This document shows positions 49,531 to 57,706 of a stretch of 64,000 bases of DNA, piece by piece. The stretch comes from Actinobacteria bacterium OV450. GTDB lineage: Bacteria; Actinomycetota; Actinomycetes; Streptomycetales; Streptomycetaceae. Where the stretch lies: contig LJCW01000043.1 of assembly GCA_001298555.1 (NCBI GenBank), positions 1 through 64,000 of the forward strand, written 5' to 3'. Made by a program: the position numbers and the translations under genes. The notes under the pieces are model-generated. The model was not told the origin of the DNA and did no database searches. It was given only the letters and a program-made list of their open reading frames with translations. The stretch's first letter is position 1; the number at the start of each line of letters is the position of its first letter.

Positions 49531-51633
49531 GTGCGCAAGCTTCTGCCGCTCATAGGGAACCCGCACGGGGGCGGCCGTTCCGCCCTCACCTGCCGCTACC
49601 GCTGCGGCGACGCCTGTTTCCACGAGGTCCCGAACACGAGCGACAACGAGTACGTCGGCGATGTCATCGCCCGCGCCTACTCCCGCCGCTCGATGCTGCG
49701 CTCCGCCGCCGTCGTCACCGTCGCCTCCGCCGCCGGTACCGCCGTCACCCTCGGCGGGAACGGCTCCTCGGCCACCGCCGCCCCCGCCGCCGACGGCCAG
49801 GGCGCGGCCGCGGACGCCGCCGACGCCGCGGGCGCCCGCGGTCTGCGTTTCAAGGCCGTCCTGCCGAACACCGACGACCGGGTCACCGTCCCCGAGGGCT
49901 ACGAGCAGAACGTGGTCATCCGCTGGGGCGAGCCCATCGTCAAGGGAGCTCCGGCGTTCAACGCCGACAAGCAGACCGCCGCCGCGCAGGCCGGCCAGTT
50001 CGGCTACAACAACGACTTCCTGTCCCTGCTCCCGCTCGGCGGCGACTACGAGCGCCAGCAGCTCCTCGTGGCGAACCACGAGTACACCGACGAGAACCTG
50101 ATGTTCAAGGGCTACGACCCGGCGAACCCGACCCGCGAGCAGGTCGAGGTCGCCTGGGCCGCGCACGGCCTCGGCGTCGTCGTCGTCCAGGAGGACCACC
50201 GCAGCGGCAAGCTGACCGCGGTCAACCGCCACCAGCTCAACCGCCGCCTCACCGCGACCAGCGAGTTCAAGCTCACCGGCCCGGCCGCGGGCAGCGCCCT
50301 GGTGAAGACCTCCGCCGACGCGACCGGCACCAAGGTCCTCGGCACGCTCAACAACTGCTCCGGCGGCACCACCCCGTGGGGCACCACGCTGCACGGCGAG
50401 GAGAACTTCAACCAGTACTTCGCCAACGCCGGCCAGGTCACCGACCCCGTCGAGGCGGCCCGCCTGAAGCGCTACGGCGTGACGGCCGGTGCCACCGAGC
50501 GCAAGTGGGAGCGCTTCGACAAGCGCTTCGACGTGCTCCAGGAGCCCAACGAGTCGCACCGCTTCGGCTGGGTCGTCGAGCTCGACCCGTACGACCCGCA
50601 CTCCACCCCGCGCAAGCGCACCGCGCTGGGCCGCTTCAAGCACGAGGGGGCCCAGCCCCGCCTGACCGAGGACGGCCGCCCGGTCGTCTACATGGGCGAC
50701 GACGAGCGCTTCGACTACTTCTACAAGTTCGTCTCGTCGAAGCAGATGAAGAAGGGCAACTCGCGCGCGGCGAAGGAGCACAACCTGACGCTGCTCGACG
50801 AGGGCACCCTGTACGTCGCCAAGCTGACCGGTGACTCCCCGGCCGCCGAGCTCGACGGCTCGGGCAAGCTCCCCTCCGACGGCCAGTTCGACGGCTCCGG
50901 CGTGTGGATCAAGCTCCTCACCTCCTCTCCCTCCGGCAACGTCTCGCACGTCCCGGGCATGACCGCCGAAGAGGTGGCCGTCTTCACGCGCGAGGCCGGC
51001 GACAAGGTGGGCGCGACCAAGATGGACCGTCCCGAGGACATCGAGCCCTCGCCGCGCACCGGCCGCGTGTACGTCGTCCTCACCAACAACGCCGACCGCG
51101 GCAAGGCCGGCAAGGCCGGTGCGGACGAGGCGAACCCGCGGAACCTGAACAAGCACGGCCAGATCCTGGAGCTCGCCGAGAACTTCGACGACCCGGCCGG
51201 TGACGGCTTCGCCTGGCGCCTGTTCCTGGTCGCCGGTGACCCGAAGGACCCGTCGACCTTCTTCGCGGGTTTCCCGAAGGAGAAGGTCAGCCCGATCTCC
51301 TGCCCGGACAACGTGACCTTCGACCCGCACGGCAACCTGTGGATCGCCACGGACGGCAACCAGCTCGGCTCCCACGACGGCCTGTTCGGTGTCGCCACGG
51401 CCGGTGAGCGCCGCGGGGAGCTGAAGCAGTTCCTGACCGTTCCGCGCGGTGCCGAGACCTGCGGTCCGCTGGTCCAGGACAAGCGCGTCCTGGTCGCCGT
51501 CCAGCACCCGGGCGAGATCGACGGCGCGTCCGTCGAGAAGCCCCAGTCGGTGTGGCCCGACGGCCCCGGCAAGATCGTCCGTCCGGCGGTCGTGTCCGTG
51601 TGGCGCAAGGACGGCAAGAACATCGGCGTCTGA
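49531..51633 (+). CDS. phoX: PhoX-family alkaline phosphatase, Tat-exported
   Basis: The 700-residue protein starts at GTG 49531, with GGAGG 6 bases upstream. An unusual about 45-residue leader containing CRYRCGDACFHEVPNTSDNEYVGDV precedes the twin-arginine signal SRRSMLRSAAVVTVASAAG (residues about 50-68), a feature of actinobacterial PhoX/DUF839 proteins. The mature part has the family regions GTTPWGTTLHGEENFNQYF, RFGWVVELDPYDP, MDRPEDIEPSPRTGRVYV and SCPDNVTFDPHGNLWIATDGN. The enzyme should be an extracellular, calcium/iron-dependent phosphomonoesterase. The PHO box upstream fits phosphate regulation. Confidence 0.88.
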   Translation: MRKLLPLIGNPHGGGRSALTCRYRCGDACFHEVPNTSDNEYVGDVIARAYSRRSMLRSAAVVTVASAAGTAVTLGGNGSSATAAPAADGQGAAADAADAAGARGLRFKAVLPNTDDRVTVPEGYEQNVVIRWGEPIVKGAPAFNADKQTAAAQAGQFGYNNDFLSLLPLGGDYERQQLLVANHEYTDENLMFKGYDPANPTREQVEVAWAAHGLGVVVVQEDHRSGKLTAVNRHQLNRRLTATSEFKLTGPAAGSALVKTSADATGTKVLGTLNNCSGGTTPWGTTLHGEENFNQYFANAGQVTDPVEAARLKRYGVTAGATERKWERFDKRFDVLQEPNESHRFGWVVELDPYDPHSTPRKRTALGRFKHEGAQPRLTEDGRPVVYMGDDERFDYFYKFVSSKQMKKGNSRAAKEHNLTLLDEGTLYVAKLTGDSPAAELDGSGKLPSDGQFDGSGVWIKLLTSSPSGNVSHVPGMTAEEVAVFTREAGDKVGATKMDRPEDIEPSPRTGRVYVVLTNNADRGKAGKAGADEANPRNLNKHGQILELAENFDDPAGDGFAWRLFLVAGDPKDPSTFFAGFPKEKVSPISCPDNVTFDPHGNLWIATDGNQLGSHDGLFGVATAGERRGELKQFLTVPRGAETCGPLVQDKRVLVAVQHPGEIDGASVEKPQSVWPDGPGKIVRPAVVSVWRKDGKNIGV

Positions 51634-51669
51634 TCGCGCCCATGGCCCCAAGGCCGGTCGGGGGGACGG

Positions 51670-51685
51670 TGTTTCACGTGAAACG
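51670..51685. promoter_or_regulatory. parS site (ParB binding), copy 1
   Basis: TGTTTCACGTGAAACG contains the 14-base perfect palindrome GTTTCACGTGAAAC (51671-51684), the ParB/Spo0J binding consensus; only the last flanking base differs. It lies just after phoX, and the stop codon of the minus-strand kinase remnant is inside it. Confidence 0.9.
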
Positions 51686-52237
51686 TTCTCGTGGAACACC
51701 CTCCGTCAGCCGTCCGACGGGAAGCCGGAGGGTGGTCACCGCCCCACCGTCGGGTGCGTTGGCGAAGCCCAGGTCGATCTCCAGGTCGCCGGTGCTGATG
51801 CGGCGGGCCGCCGCGGCCGTGGTGGTCAGGCGCCGGCTGATCCGGTGGGCGAGGAAGAGGCCGGCCAGTGCCACGGCTGCGGCGGCGAGCGCGCTGGAGG
51901 CGAGGATCGCGGTGTCGACGTCCCGTAGCCGGTGGCGGGTGCTCTCGTACGGGAGCCGCACGGGGAGGGCCCGGGCGTAGGCGGGGCCGGCGGCCCACAT
52001 GACGGGCGCCGTCCACAGCCTGTGTACACGGCGCGAGCCGCTGCACGGCCGGGGGTCGACGAGGCGCCCGGTCCCGCCGTCCTGGGCGGTGACGGCCCTG
52101 ATGTCGGCCCGTACGACCTCCACCGCGTTCACGCCCCGCATGCCGCGGCCGCCCTGCCCTGCCGCCGCCGCGAGGACGGCGGCGAGGACCGGGGCCGCGG
52201 CCGCCCTGCGTCCGCGCGGGGAGAGGGGCGGCCTCAT
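51674..52237 (-). pseudogene. Sensor histidine kinase remnant with core domains deleted
   Basis: The open frame of 187 codons starts at ATG 52237. It has an N-terminal membrane segment (AAAAPVLAAVLAAAAG), an extracytoplasmic-looking part, a second membrane helix (DTAILASSALAAAAVALAGLFLAHRI) and the start of a HAMP domain (SRRLTTTAAAARRISTGDLEIDL). It then jumps directly to GGAVTTLRLPVG, which looks like the extreme end of a kinase ATPase domain. The HisKA and HATPase cores (about 200 residues) are missing, so no signalling activity is expected. The present stop is formed by the parS sequence. Alternatively it is a small HAMP-only protein, but the tail argues for deletion. Confidence 0.65.
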
Positions 52238-52375
52238 GCGCCGATGCTCTCCCGCGCAGGCCGGGCGGCCCCGGCTCCGGGGCATTCGTGCGATGCACGC
52301 GCCCCGGACCTCCGGGGTCACGCACGCGCCCCGGACGTCCGGCAGGACCCGTCCCCGGAGGTCCGCGACGGCGGG

Positions 52376-54373
52376 TCAGTGGCCGGGCGAGGCGATCGCA
52401 CGCGCCGCGGCGAGCTCCTGGCGCACCGGGGCCAGCACGGAGTCCGCGTCGCCCGAGGGCGGGGCCGAGGGGCGCAGCTGGGAGGGGTTGTCGGCGTTGC
52501 GCACCCCTTCGGCGAGGGCCCGCAGATCGGTGATGACGGTCGCCACTTCCTCGGCGCCCGGTGGTTCGGCCCCGTGGTTGACCCGGACCCGGGCGGCGGT
52601 GGTCGCGTCCACGATCCGTTCGACGGCGACGACCAGCGGCCACCAGGCGGCTGCCCGCGCCCCCGTCGGGGGCGGCTCGGTCAGCGCCCGCTGGAACTCG
52701 TTGCGCACCCCCGACATGTCCCGGTAGATCCGCCGCCGGGCCTGGAGCCGGGCGGTCCGAGCCGCCCGCTGCCCGGCCTCCGTGTCGGGCTGGCCGCCGA
52801 AGGCGCGTTCCACGTACCGGGCCGCGTCGTCGACGGTGTCGGCGAGCCGGTCGCCGATGCGGGTGCGCCAGCTCTCGGGCCACAGCAGGTAGCCGAAGAC
52901 CAGGGTGATGGCGCAGCCGATCAGGCTGTCCAGCAGCCGCGGCCGGATCAGGTCGAAGCCCTGGTGGTTGAGGAGGTCCGAGAGCAGCAGGATCACCGGG
53001 GTGATCGCGGCGGTCTGGAAGGCGTACCCCTTGACGGAGAAGGCGGGGATCAGTGCGGCGAGCACCACCATGACCGGCACGTCCCACCAGCCGCGCGGTA
53101 CTTCGGAGAGCACGGCGGCGGCCATGACCAGCCCGGCCGCCGTGCCCAGGGCGCGCAGCACGGCCCGGGAGAACACCGACCCGAAGTCGGGTTTGAGGAC
53201 GAAGGTGACGGTCAGGGCGACCCAGTAGGACCGCTCGACCGGGACCAGGGAGACCAGGCACTGGGCGAGCCCGATGCACAGGGCGAGGCGCAGCCCGTAC
53301 CGCCATGAGGCGCGGGACAGCATCATGTCGCGCACGGCCCGCCGGGCCCGGACCGTCAGCGAGGCGGGCCGGCCGAGCCGGTCGTCGACGTTGTGCAGGT
53401 CGGGATCGGGCAGGTGCACGATGGCCGCCGCATGCCGCAGGGCCGCGTCGAGGGCCCGTTCGGCGGGGGTGTGCGGTGCGGGGAGGTCCAGTACGGGCCG
53501 CTCGGTGCGGCCCCCTTCCACGGCCAGTGCCAGGTCGCGCACGGCCGCCGGGATTTCGGACGGCAGCGGTGTGCCGCGCAGGTGCATGGCGGGTGCGGCC
53601 TCGACCAGCGGGATCACCACGTTCAGCTGGGCCAGCATCCGGACGAGCGCGGGACTGCGGCCGTGCACCCGGGCACGCCGGCCCAGGACCAGGTCGTAGG
53701 CGTGGTTCAGGGCGTGCGTGACCCGGCGCCGGCGCTCGTCGTACTCCGGTCCGCCCGCGGCTTCCAGGGCATCGGCGAGGCAACGGTAGGTGTCGGCCAC
53801 GGCGACGCGCTCCGGCTGCCTGCCGCGCAGCGGCCAGCCCAGCAGCGTCAGCAGGAGGACGAACAGTCCGCCCGCGGTGAGCAGCAGGGGGGCCGTCCAC
53901 CAGGGCCGGGGGAGCGGCAGGCCGGCGCCGATCACTGCATTGAGGAGCAGCAGCAGTCCGGACACGGACGCGACGGTGCCGATCGAGGAGATCATCCCGG
54001 ACACGAGGGCGATCAGGGTGAGGGCGCCGACGGCCAGCCATCCGTGGCCGAAGACCAGGGTGCCCAGGGCGACTCCGACCGCGCCGAAGAGCTGGGGCAC
54101 GGCGATGTTGAGGATCCGCATCCGGTAGGCGTCGGCGGTGTCGCCGATGACCCCCGACAGGGCGCCCATCGAGACGAGGGCCCCGTACTCGGGCTCGTTC
54201 AGGGCGAAGCCGACGGCGAGCGGGGTGGCCATCGCGATGCCGGCGCGCGCGGCGGCGGCCCAGGGGATCGGGGCGGGGCTCGGACGCAGTCCCTTGAGCA
54301 GCCAGGCGGGCGGAGCCAGCGCATGGTGCCGGGGGCGCCCGGAGGGTATCTGTTCGGTGCGTTCGGTGCTCAT
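52376..54373 (-). CDS. FUSC family membrane protein (aromatic acid exporter-like)
   Basis: The 665-residue protein shows the FUSC layout: two blocks of about five to six membrane spans (residues about 40-165 and 370-495), each followed by a cytoplasmic helical domain. The second block contains SYWVALTVTFVLKPDFGSVFSRAVLRALGTAAGLV, the family signature. Related proteins export aromatic carboxylic acids or fusaric acid. The ATG at 54373 (MSTERTEQIPSG) is supported by the conserved start of the first block. It may be cotranscribed with the membrane protein gene upstream; the 120-base gap between them is rich in GTTCTT-type repeats. Confidence 0.85.
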   Translation of the reverse strand: MSTERTEQIPSGRPRHHALAPPAWLLKGLRPSPAPIPWAAAARAGIAMATPLAVGFALNEPEYGALVSMGALSGVIGDTADAYRMRILNIAVPQLFGAVGVALGTLVFGHGWLAVGALTLIALVSGMISSIGTVASVSGLLLLLNAVIGAGLPLPRPWWTAPLLLTAGGLFVLLLTLLGWPLRGRQPERVAVADTYRCLADALEAAGGPEYDERRRRVTHALNHAYDLVLGRRARVHGRSPALVRMLAQLNVVIPLVEAAPAMHLRGTPLPSEIPAAVRDLALAVEGGRTERPVLDLPAPHTPAERALDAALRHAAAIVHLPDPDLHNVDDRLGRPASLTVRARRAVRDMMLSRASWRYGLRLALCIGLAQCLVSLVPVERSYWVALTVTFVLKPDFGSVFSRAVLRALGTAAGLVMAAAVLSEVPRGWWDVPVMVVLAALIPAFSVKGYAFQTAAITPVILLLSDLLNHQGFDLIRPRLLDSLIGCAITLVFGYLLWPESWRTRIGDRLADTVDDAARYVERAFGGQPDTEAGQRAARTARLQARRRIYRDMSGVRNEFQRALTEPPPTGARAAAWWPLVVAVERIVDATTAARVRVNHGAEPPGAEEVATVITDLRALAEGVRNADNPSQLRPSAPPSGDADSVLAPVRQELAAARAIASPGH

Positions 54374-54493
54374 TCAGCTTCCGTGCGGCCGCTCGTGAAT
54401 CGGTTCTTCTGCGCTGTTCCGGGGTCTTGCGTTCGGCTTGTGTTCTTCTCGGGTTCTTCCGGGGCGTTCTGCGCGGGTCGGTACGTTCCGAGC

Positions 54494-55321
54494 TTATGGG
54501 GTGCGGCGTAGTCGTCCCGTCAGCCAGGCGGCCAGCGCGGCGGCGAGCCCGATCGCCAGGACCACCCAGGCGGTCGTGCGCAGGAACGCGGTGAGGGCGT
54601 CGTACACCGCCGCGGCGGCCGCGCGGTCGATGTCGGCCGGCAGGTCGTCGAGGGTGAGCCGGCGGCAGACGGCCACCGCGATCCACAGCAGTACGGCGCC
54701 GACGGCGACCCCCAGCCCGGTGGCGATCACGGCGCGCCGCCGGTGCACGGCGACCGCGATCGCCGCCGCGGCCAGCACCACGGTCAGCACGGGAAGCCAG
54801 ACACCGGCGATCTGGAGCATGCGGAATCCCTTCCGGAGCGCGCCGAGGCCGTCGTACTCCATGACCTTCACCGACACGTGGGTCACCGGGATGCGGTCGG
54901 CGAACGGCACGCCGTCGGCGACGAGCTCCCCCTTGACCCGCTCGATCACCGGTGCCAGGTCGATGGTGACGGCGTCGCCGTCGCCGGTGGTGAGCGCCTT
55001 GAGGAAGGCGGCGTGCGCGGCACGGTTGGCCGCGTCCCAGGCGGTGCGGTAGGCGGGCGTGCCGGCGAAGGAGCGCAGGGCCTCGCCGAGCAGCGAGTCG
55101 ACCCCGCTCTGGAAGGGGCCGGCGTCGATCTGCCCGGCGAGGGCGCGGCCCGCCTGGCTGACGACGACGCCCTGCACGGCCGGGTCTTCGGCCAGGGGGG
55201 ACATGGCGGCGGTGTACCGGTCGGCGTTGCCGAGCTCGTGGTCCGTCCAGTACGCGACGGCGCTCGCGGGCACGAGGACGGCCACGAGAACGATGAGTAC
55301 CGCCGAGAGGAAGGTGCGCAC
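54494..55321 (-). CDS. Membrane protein of unknown function, three or four spans
   Basis: The 275-residue product, starting at GTG 55321 (VRTFLSAVLIVLVAVLV), has one N-terminal membrane helix and a long extracytoplasmic helical domain (residues about 30-175) that includes TDHELGNADRYTAAMSPLAEDPAVQ. Three C-terminal helices and an Arg-rich end follow. The AVAYWTDHELxNADRYxxxMxPLAxDPxVQ pattern is common in actinobacterial membrane proteins without known function. Start choice is uncertain because the ribosome site is weak. Confidence 0.75.
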   Translation of the reverse strand: MRTFLSAVLIVLVAVLVPASAVAYWTDHELGNADRYTAAMSPLAEDPAVQGVVVSQAGRALAGQIDAGPFQSGVDSLLGEALRSFAGTPAYRTAWDAANRAAHAAFLKALTTGDGDAVTIDLAPVIERVKGELVADGVPFADRIPVTHVSVKVMEYDGLGALRKGFRMLQIAGVWLPVLTVVLAAAAIAVAVHRRRAVIATGLGVAVGAVLLWIAVAVCRRLTLDDLPADIDRAAAAAVYDALTAFLRTTAWVVLAIGLAAALAAWLTGRLRRTP

Positions 55322-55454
55322 GTCACCAGGGAAAGCCGCGCCGCCGCCGGGCGCGAGCGGTGCTGCTGCGGGCGGGTGGCGGCCGCGCCGCTGATCCACT
55401 TGCCGGTCGGGGGTGGCGGGTGTGCCCTGGATGAGGGGAGAGAGGAGCCCTGTC

Positions 55455-55859
55455 ATGGCACATGCGGCACCCGTCGCCCCGAGGCGGCACTGGCAGGCGA
55501 CCGGCACGGACCACACGATGAAGGGCCAGCTGACGCGGGCACTGCTCCTCGGACTGGTCTACGGGGTCTGGGCGGCCTTCATGAGGCGCGACACCGGCGG
55601 GGTCACCACGGGCAACGTCTTCTACGGGATCCTGTGCGGCGTCGTCTTCGCCGGCGTCATGTTCGCCCTCGCCCGCGTCGGCCCGCGGCTGATGCAGGAG
55701 CTGCACGCCGCGGCGTACGGCGCGTTCGGCGGGATCGCGGTGGGTTACCTCTACAGCATGGCCGACCACTCGATCATCCGCTCGTGCTGGGTCGGCTTCA
55801 TCACCGGCATCTGCATCGGGCTGGCGGCGTTCTACCGCTACCACACGCGCGATCCCTGA
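55455..55859 (+). CDS. Small membrane protein, three or four spans
   Basis: The 134-residue product begins at ATG 55455, with GAGGAG 7 bases upstream. A His/Arg-containing N-terminus is followed by three or four hydrophobic segments (ALLLGLVYGVWAAFM, NVFYGILCGVVFAGVMFALARV, AYGAFGGIAVGYLYSMA, GFITGICIGLAAFYRY). It is divergent from the preceding membrane protein and ends at a strong terminator. No family was recognised. Confidence 0.78.
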   Translation: MAHAAPVAPRRHWQATGTDHTMKGQLTRALLLGLVYGVWAAFMRRDTGGVTTGNVFYGILCGVVFAGVMFALARVGPRLMQELHAAAYGAFGGIAVGYLYSMADHSIIRSCWVGFITGICIGLAAFYRYHTRDP

Positions 55860-55873
55860 TCCGCTGAGCGCGG

Positions 55874-55905
55874 CAGGCGCCGGTCCCGCACGGGACCGGC
55901 GCCTG
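55874..55905. terminator. Bidirectional hairpin terminator
   Basis: CAGGCGCCGGTCCC (55874-55887), loop GCAC, and GGGACCGGCGCCTG (55892-55905) form a perfect 14-base stem between two convergent genes. Confidence 0.85.
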
Positions 55906-55921
55906 CGCGTCGTCCGGCGGC

Positions 55922-56089
55922 TCAGCTCTCGGACGGGGCCTCGGAGCCGGTGGCCGGAGCGGTCGCCGGGGCGGCGGGGGTGTCCTCGCCGTCGGTCCGA
56001 CGGCTCGGCGGCCTCGGGGCGGTCGGGGTGCAGCGGGTGACCTCGGCGCGGAGCATGGCGTTCAGGGCGGCGTACGGGTCGATGGGCAT
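55922..56089 (-). CDS. Small hypothetical protein (55 residues)
   Basis: The product MPIDPYAALNAMLRAEVTRC plus a Pro/Ala/Thr-rich tail is preceded by a near-perfect ribosome site (GGAGG, 8 bases before the ATG) and followed by a strong terminator. That makes a real gene likely despite its size. Only the N-terminal helix looks structured. No family recognised. Confidence 0.6.
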   Translation of the reverse strand: MPIDPYAALNAMLRAEVTRCTPTAPRPPSRRTDGEDTPAAPATAPATGSEAPSES

Positions 56090-56144
56090 GCCGGAACCTC
56101 CGGTGTGCGGGGGTGTGTGGGGGACGCGCTGCTGCTCGGCACCC

Positions 56145-56519
56145 TCAGCAGCGCAGGACCACACTCCGCCCCGTCGCCGCGGACGGCGTCGGCCCGTCCG
56201 GCCCGCACACCTCTGTGCGTACCGCCTGACCGGGGTGTTTCACGTGAAACACCGGGCGCGGCAGCTGCCGTACGCCCGGCACCCCGCGCAGGACCGGTCG
56301 TACGGCGACCCGGGCTTCGGGATCGGCGGCCGGATCGGACTCCCTCTCGGCGGGGGTTCCGGGCTCGCTCGGCGCCCCGGAGCCGGTGCGCTCGACCGCG
56401 GCGGTGGCCGCGCTGGCCGCGGTGACGCCGGGGCCGGCCGCGAACAGGCACAGCAGCAGGACACAGGCGGCCGTGAGGGCCCTGGCCAGTGCCGTGCACG
56501 CATGCCGTGTCCCGCTCAT
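56145..56519 (-). CDS. Possible small secreted or membrane-anchored protein (124 residues)
   Basis: The frame has a good signal-peptide-like start (ALARALTAACVLLLCLFAAGPGVTAASA) followed by a Glu/Pro/Arg-rich, low-complexity tail. A parS site encodes the VFHVKH part. No ribosome site supports either ATG 56519 or the in-frame GTG 56540. The call rests on the hydrophobic leader and on the 56-base spacing to the next gene; it may be non-coding. Confidence 0.4.
   Translation of the reverse strand: MSGTRHACTALARALTAACVLLLCLFAAGPGVTAASAATAAVERTGSGAPSEPGTPAERESDPAADPEARVAVRPVLRGVPGVRQLPRPVFHVKHPGQAVRTEVCGPDGPTPSAATGRSVVLRC
56236..56251. promoter_or_regulatory. parS site (ParB binding), copy 2
   Basis: TGTTTCACGTGAAACA is the full 16-base parS consensus without mismatch. 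It is 4.57 kb from copy 1. Confidence 0.93.
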
Positions 56520-56629
56520 GCGAGGGGTCTGCCCCGACACGTCGGCCGAGTCCCCGACCGGCCCGCAGATGCCCCCGACCGGGGGACGAAGACACCCCCC
56601 TCGGCTGACAGCGGGCCGGCCCGCCGGAT

Positions 56630-57229
56630 TCAGCCGGTGTGGTGCCGGCCGGTGCGGTGGTGGCCGGTCAGCCGGGCCAGGACGGTGGTCTCACCGCTGA
56701 GCAGGCGCAGTTGGGCACGTCCGGGCCGCTGTCCGCGACCGCTGACCGTGGGCGACACCCGGTCGACGGTGAACACGGCGGTACGCCGGTCGGCCCGTGC
56801 GATCTCGATGGTCAGCCCGCGCCGCAGCCGGGCGAGGGGCAGGTCGGCGGCGGTGACCACGGCGGTGCCGGCGGAGCCCGGTGCCGGGCCGTCGCGGTCC
56901 CAGGCGGCCTCCTCCCCGTCGCCGTCCAGCGGCAGGTCGACCCCCAGGCTGGGGATGAGCAGCCGCAGCGGCCGTACGGACCGCAGGGGTGCGATGGAGG
57001 CGGCCCGCGCCGGCCGGGAGCCCTTGCCGGCGGCCGGGGCGTGATGACCCGCGTGCTCCAGCTGCTCGACGAGCCGGCGGTGGCCGGACAGGCCAAGTGC
57101 CCGGGAGGGCAGTGCGTCGGCGGCGGTGGCCGCGGTGGGCCGGGCGCCCTCCGTACTGCGCAGCATCACTATGCCGGTGCCCAGCAGAGCCACGGTCAGC
57201 ACGCCGGCCACCCACTTGGCGCGGGGCAT
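56630..57229 (-). CDS. Class F sortase-like protein lacking the catalytic residues
   Basis: The 199-residue product has an N-terminal membrane anchor (AKWVAGVLTVALLGTGIVML) and a domain laid out like actinobacterial class F sortases: PLRLLIPSLGVDLPL, then GPAPGSAGTAVVTAADLPLARLRRGLTIEIARADRRTAVFTVDRV and RAQLRLLSGETTVLARL. In active enzymes the second block holds the catalytic His (GHVD) and the third the catalytic Cys (LITCGG). Here they read TAADL and LLSGE, so transpeptidation is not expected. It may be a structural or regulatory relic, or a decaying gene. It is monocistronic, 210 bases downstream of the cobalt transport operon. Confidence 0.6.
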   Translation of the reverse strand: MPRAKWVAGVLTVALLGTGIVMLRSTEGARPTAATAADALPSRALGLSGHRRLVEQLEHAGHHAPAAGKGSRPARAASIAPLRSVRPLRLLIPSLGVDLPLDGDGEEAAWDRDGPAPGSAGTAVVTAADLPLARLRRGLTIEIARADRRTAVFTVDRVSPTVSGRGQRPGRAQLRLLSGETTVLARLTGHHRTGRHHTG

Positions 57230-57439
57230 GGAGTCCCTCCTGGTCCGATCCCCCCGGCTCCGGCGGCCGGGTGTCCTGAGAGCAGTGGAACCCTTCTCTG
57301 CCCGTCAGTACCGCTTACAACGCCGGAGACTGACATCGCGTCACAGGCGTGTCGGCGTCACCGCCGGGACGTCTTCGCAGATGGCGGCGGTGGACCGGCC
57401 GTGGACGGGGCATTGCCCGAGATGCAGCCGAACGGGCGA

Positions 57440-57685
57440 TCAGAGGACCACGAACACGACCGCCGCCGCCCCCATGAGGGCGGCGGCGAGGTGGACGGCC
57501 GGGTGACCGTAGTCACCGAACCAGAGGTGGCGGGCCAGGCCGCCGAGGGCGGCCAGAGCCGTGATGACGCCGACCTGGGCCAGGAGCGTGACCGCGGTGA
57601 AAGGGGCCAGTAGCAGCAGCACGGTGTTGAGCCATAACGGGACGGCGCCCGTCCAGCCACGCCATTCCCAGATCGCCGTCTGCAT
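57440..57685 (-). CDS. Small membrane protein in the cbtBA operon
   Basis: The 81-residue product has three hydrophobic segments (TGAVPLWLNTVLLLLAPFTAVTLLAQVGVITALAALGG, and HPAVHLAAALMGAAAVVFVVL). It starts 21 bases after the cbtA stop, so it is probably cotranscribed under the cobalamin riboswitch. The motif FGDYGHPAVH offers two His residues facing one side of the membrane. It is not a known cobalt-transport subunit; an accessory role is inferred from position. Confidence 0.65.
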   Translation of the reverse strand: MQTAIWEWRGWTGAVPLWLNTVLLLLAPFTAVTLLAQVGVITALAALGGLARHLWFGDYGHPAVHLAAALMGAAAVVFVVL

Positions 57686-57706
57686 GGCCCACCGGCCCCC
57701 TCATCG

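Noticed and set aside
50721-54686. 1321-codon minus-strand frame across phoX, the parS site and the FUSC gene
   Set aside because: It runs antisense to phoX and out of frame with FUSC; the sequence is Arg/Pro-rich throughout and no start or motif supports it.
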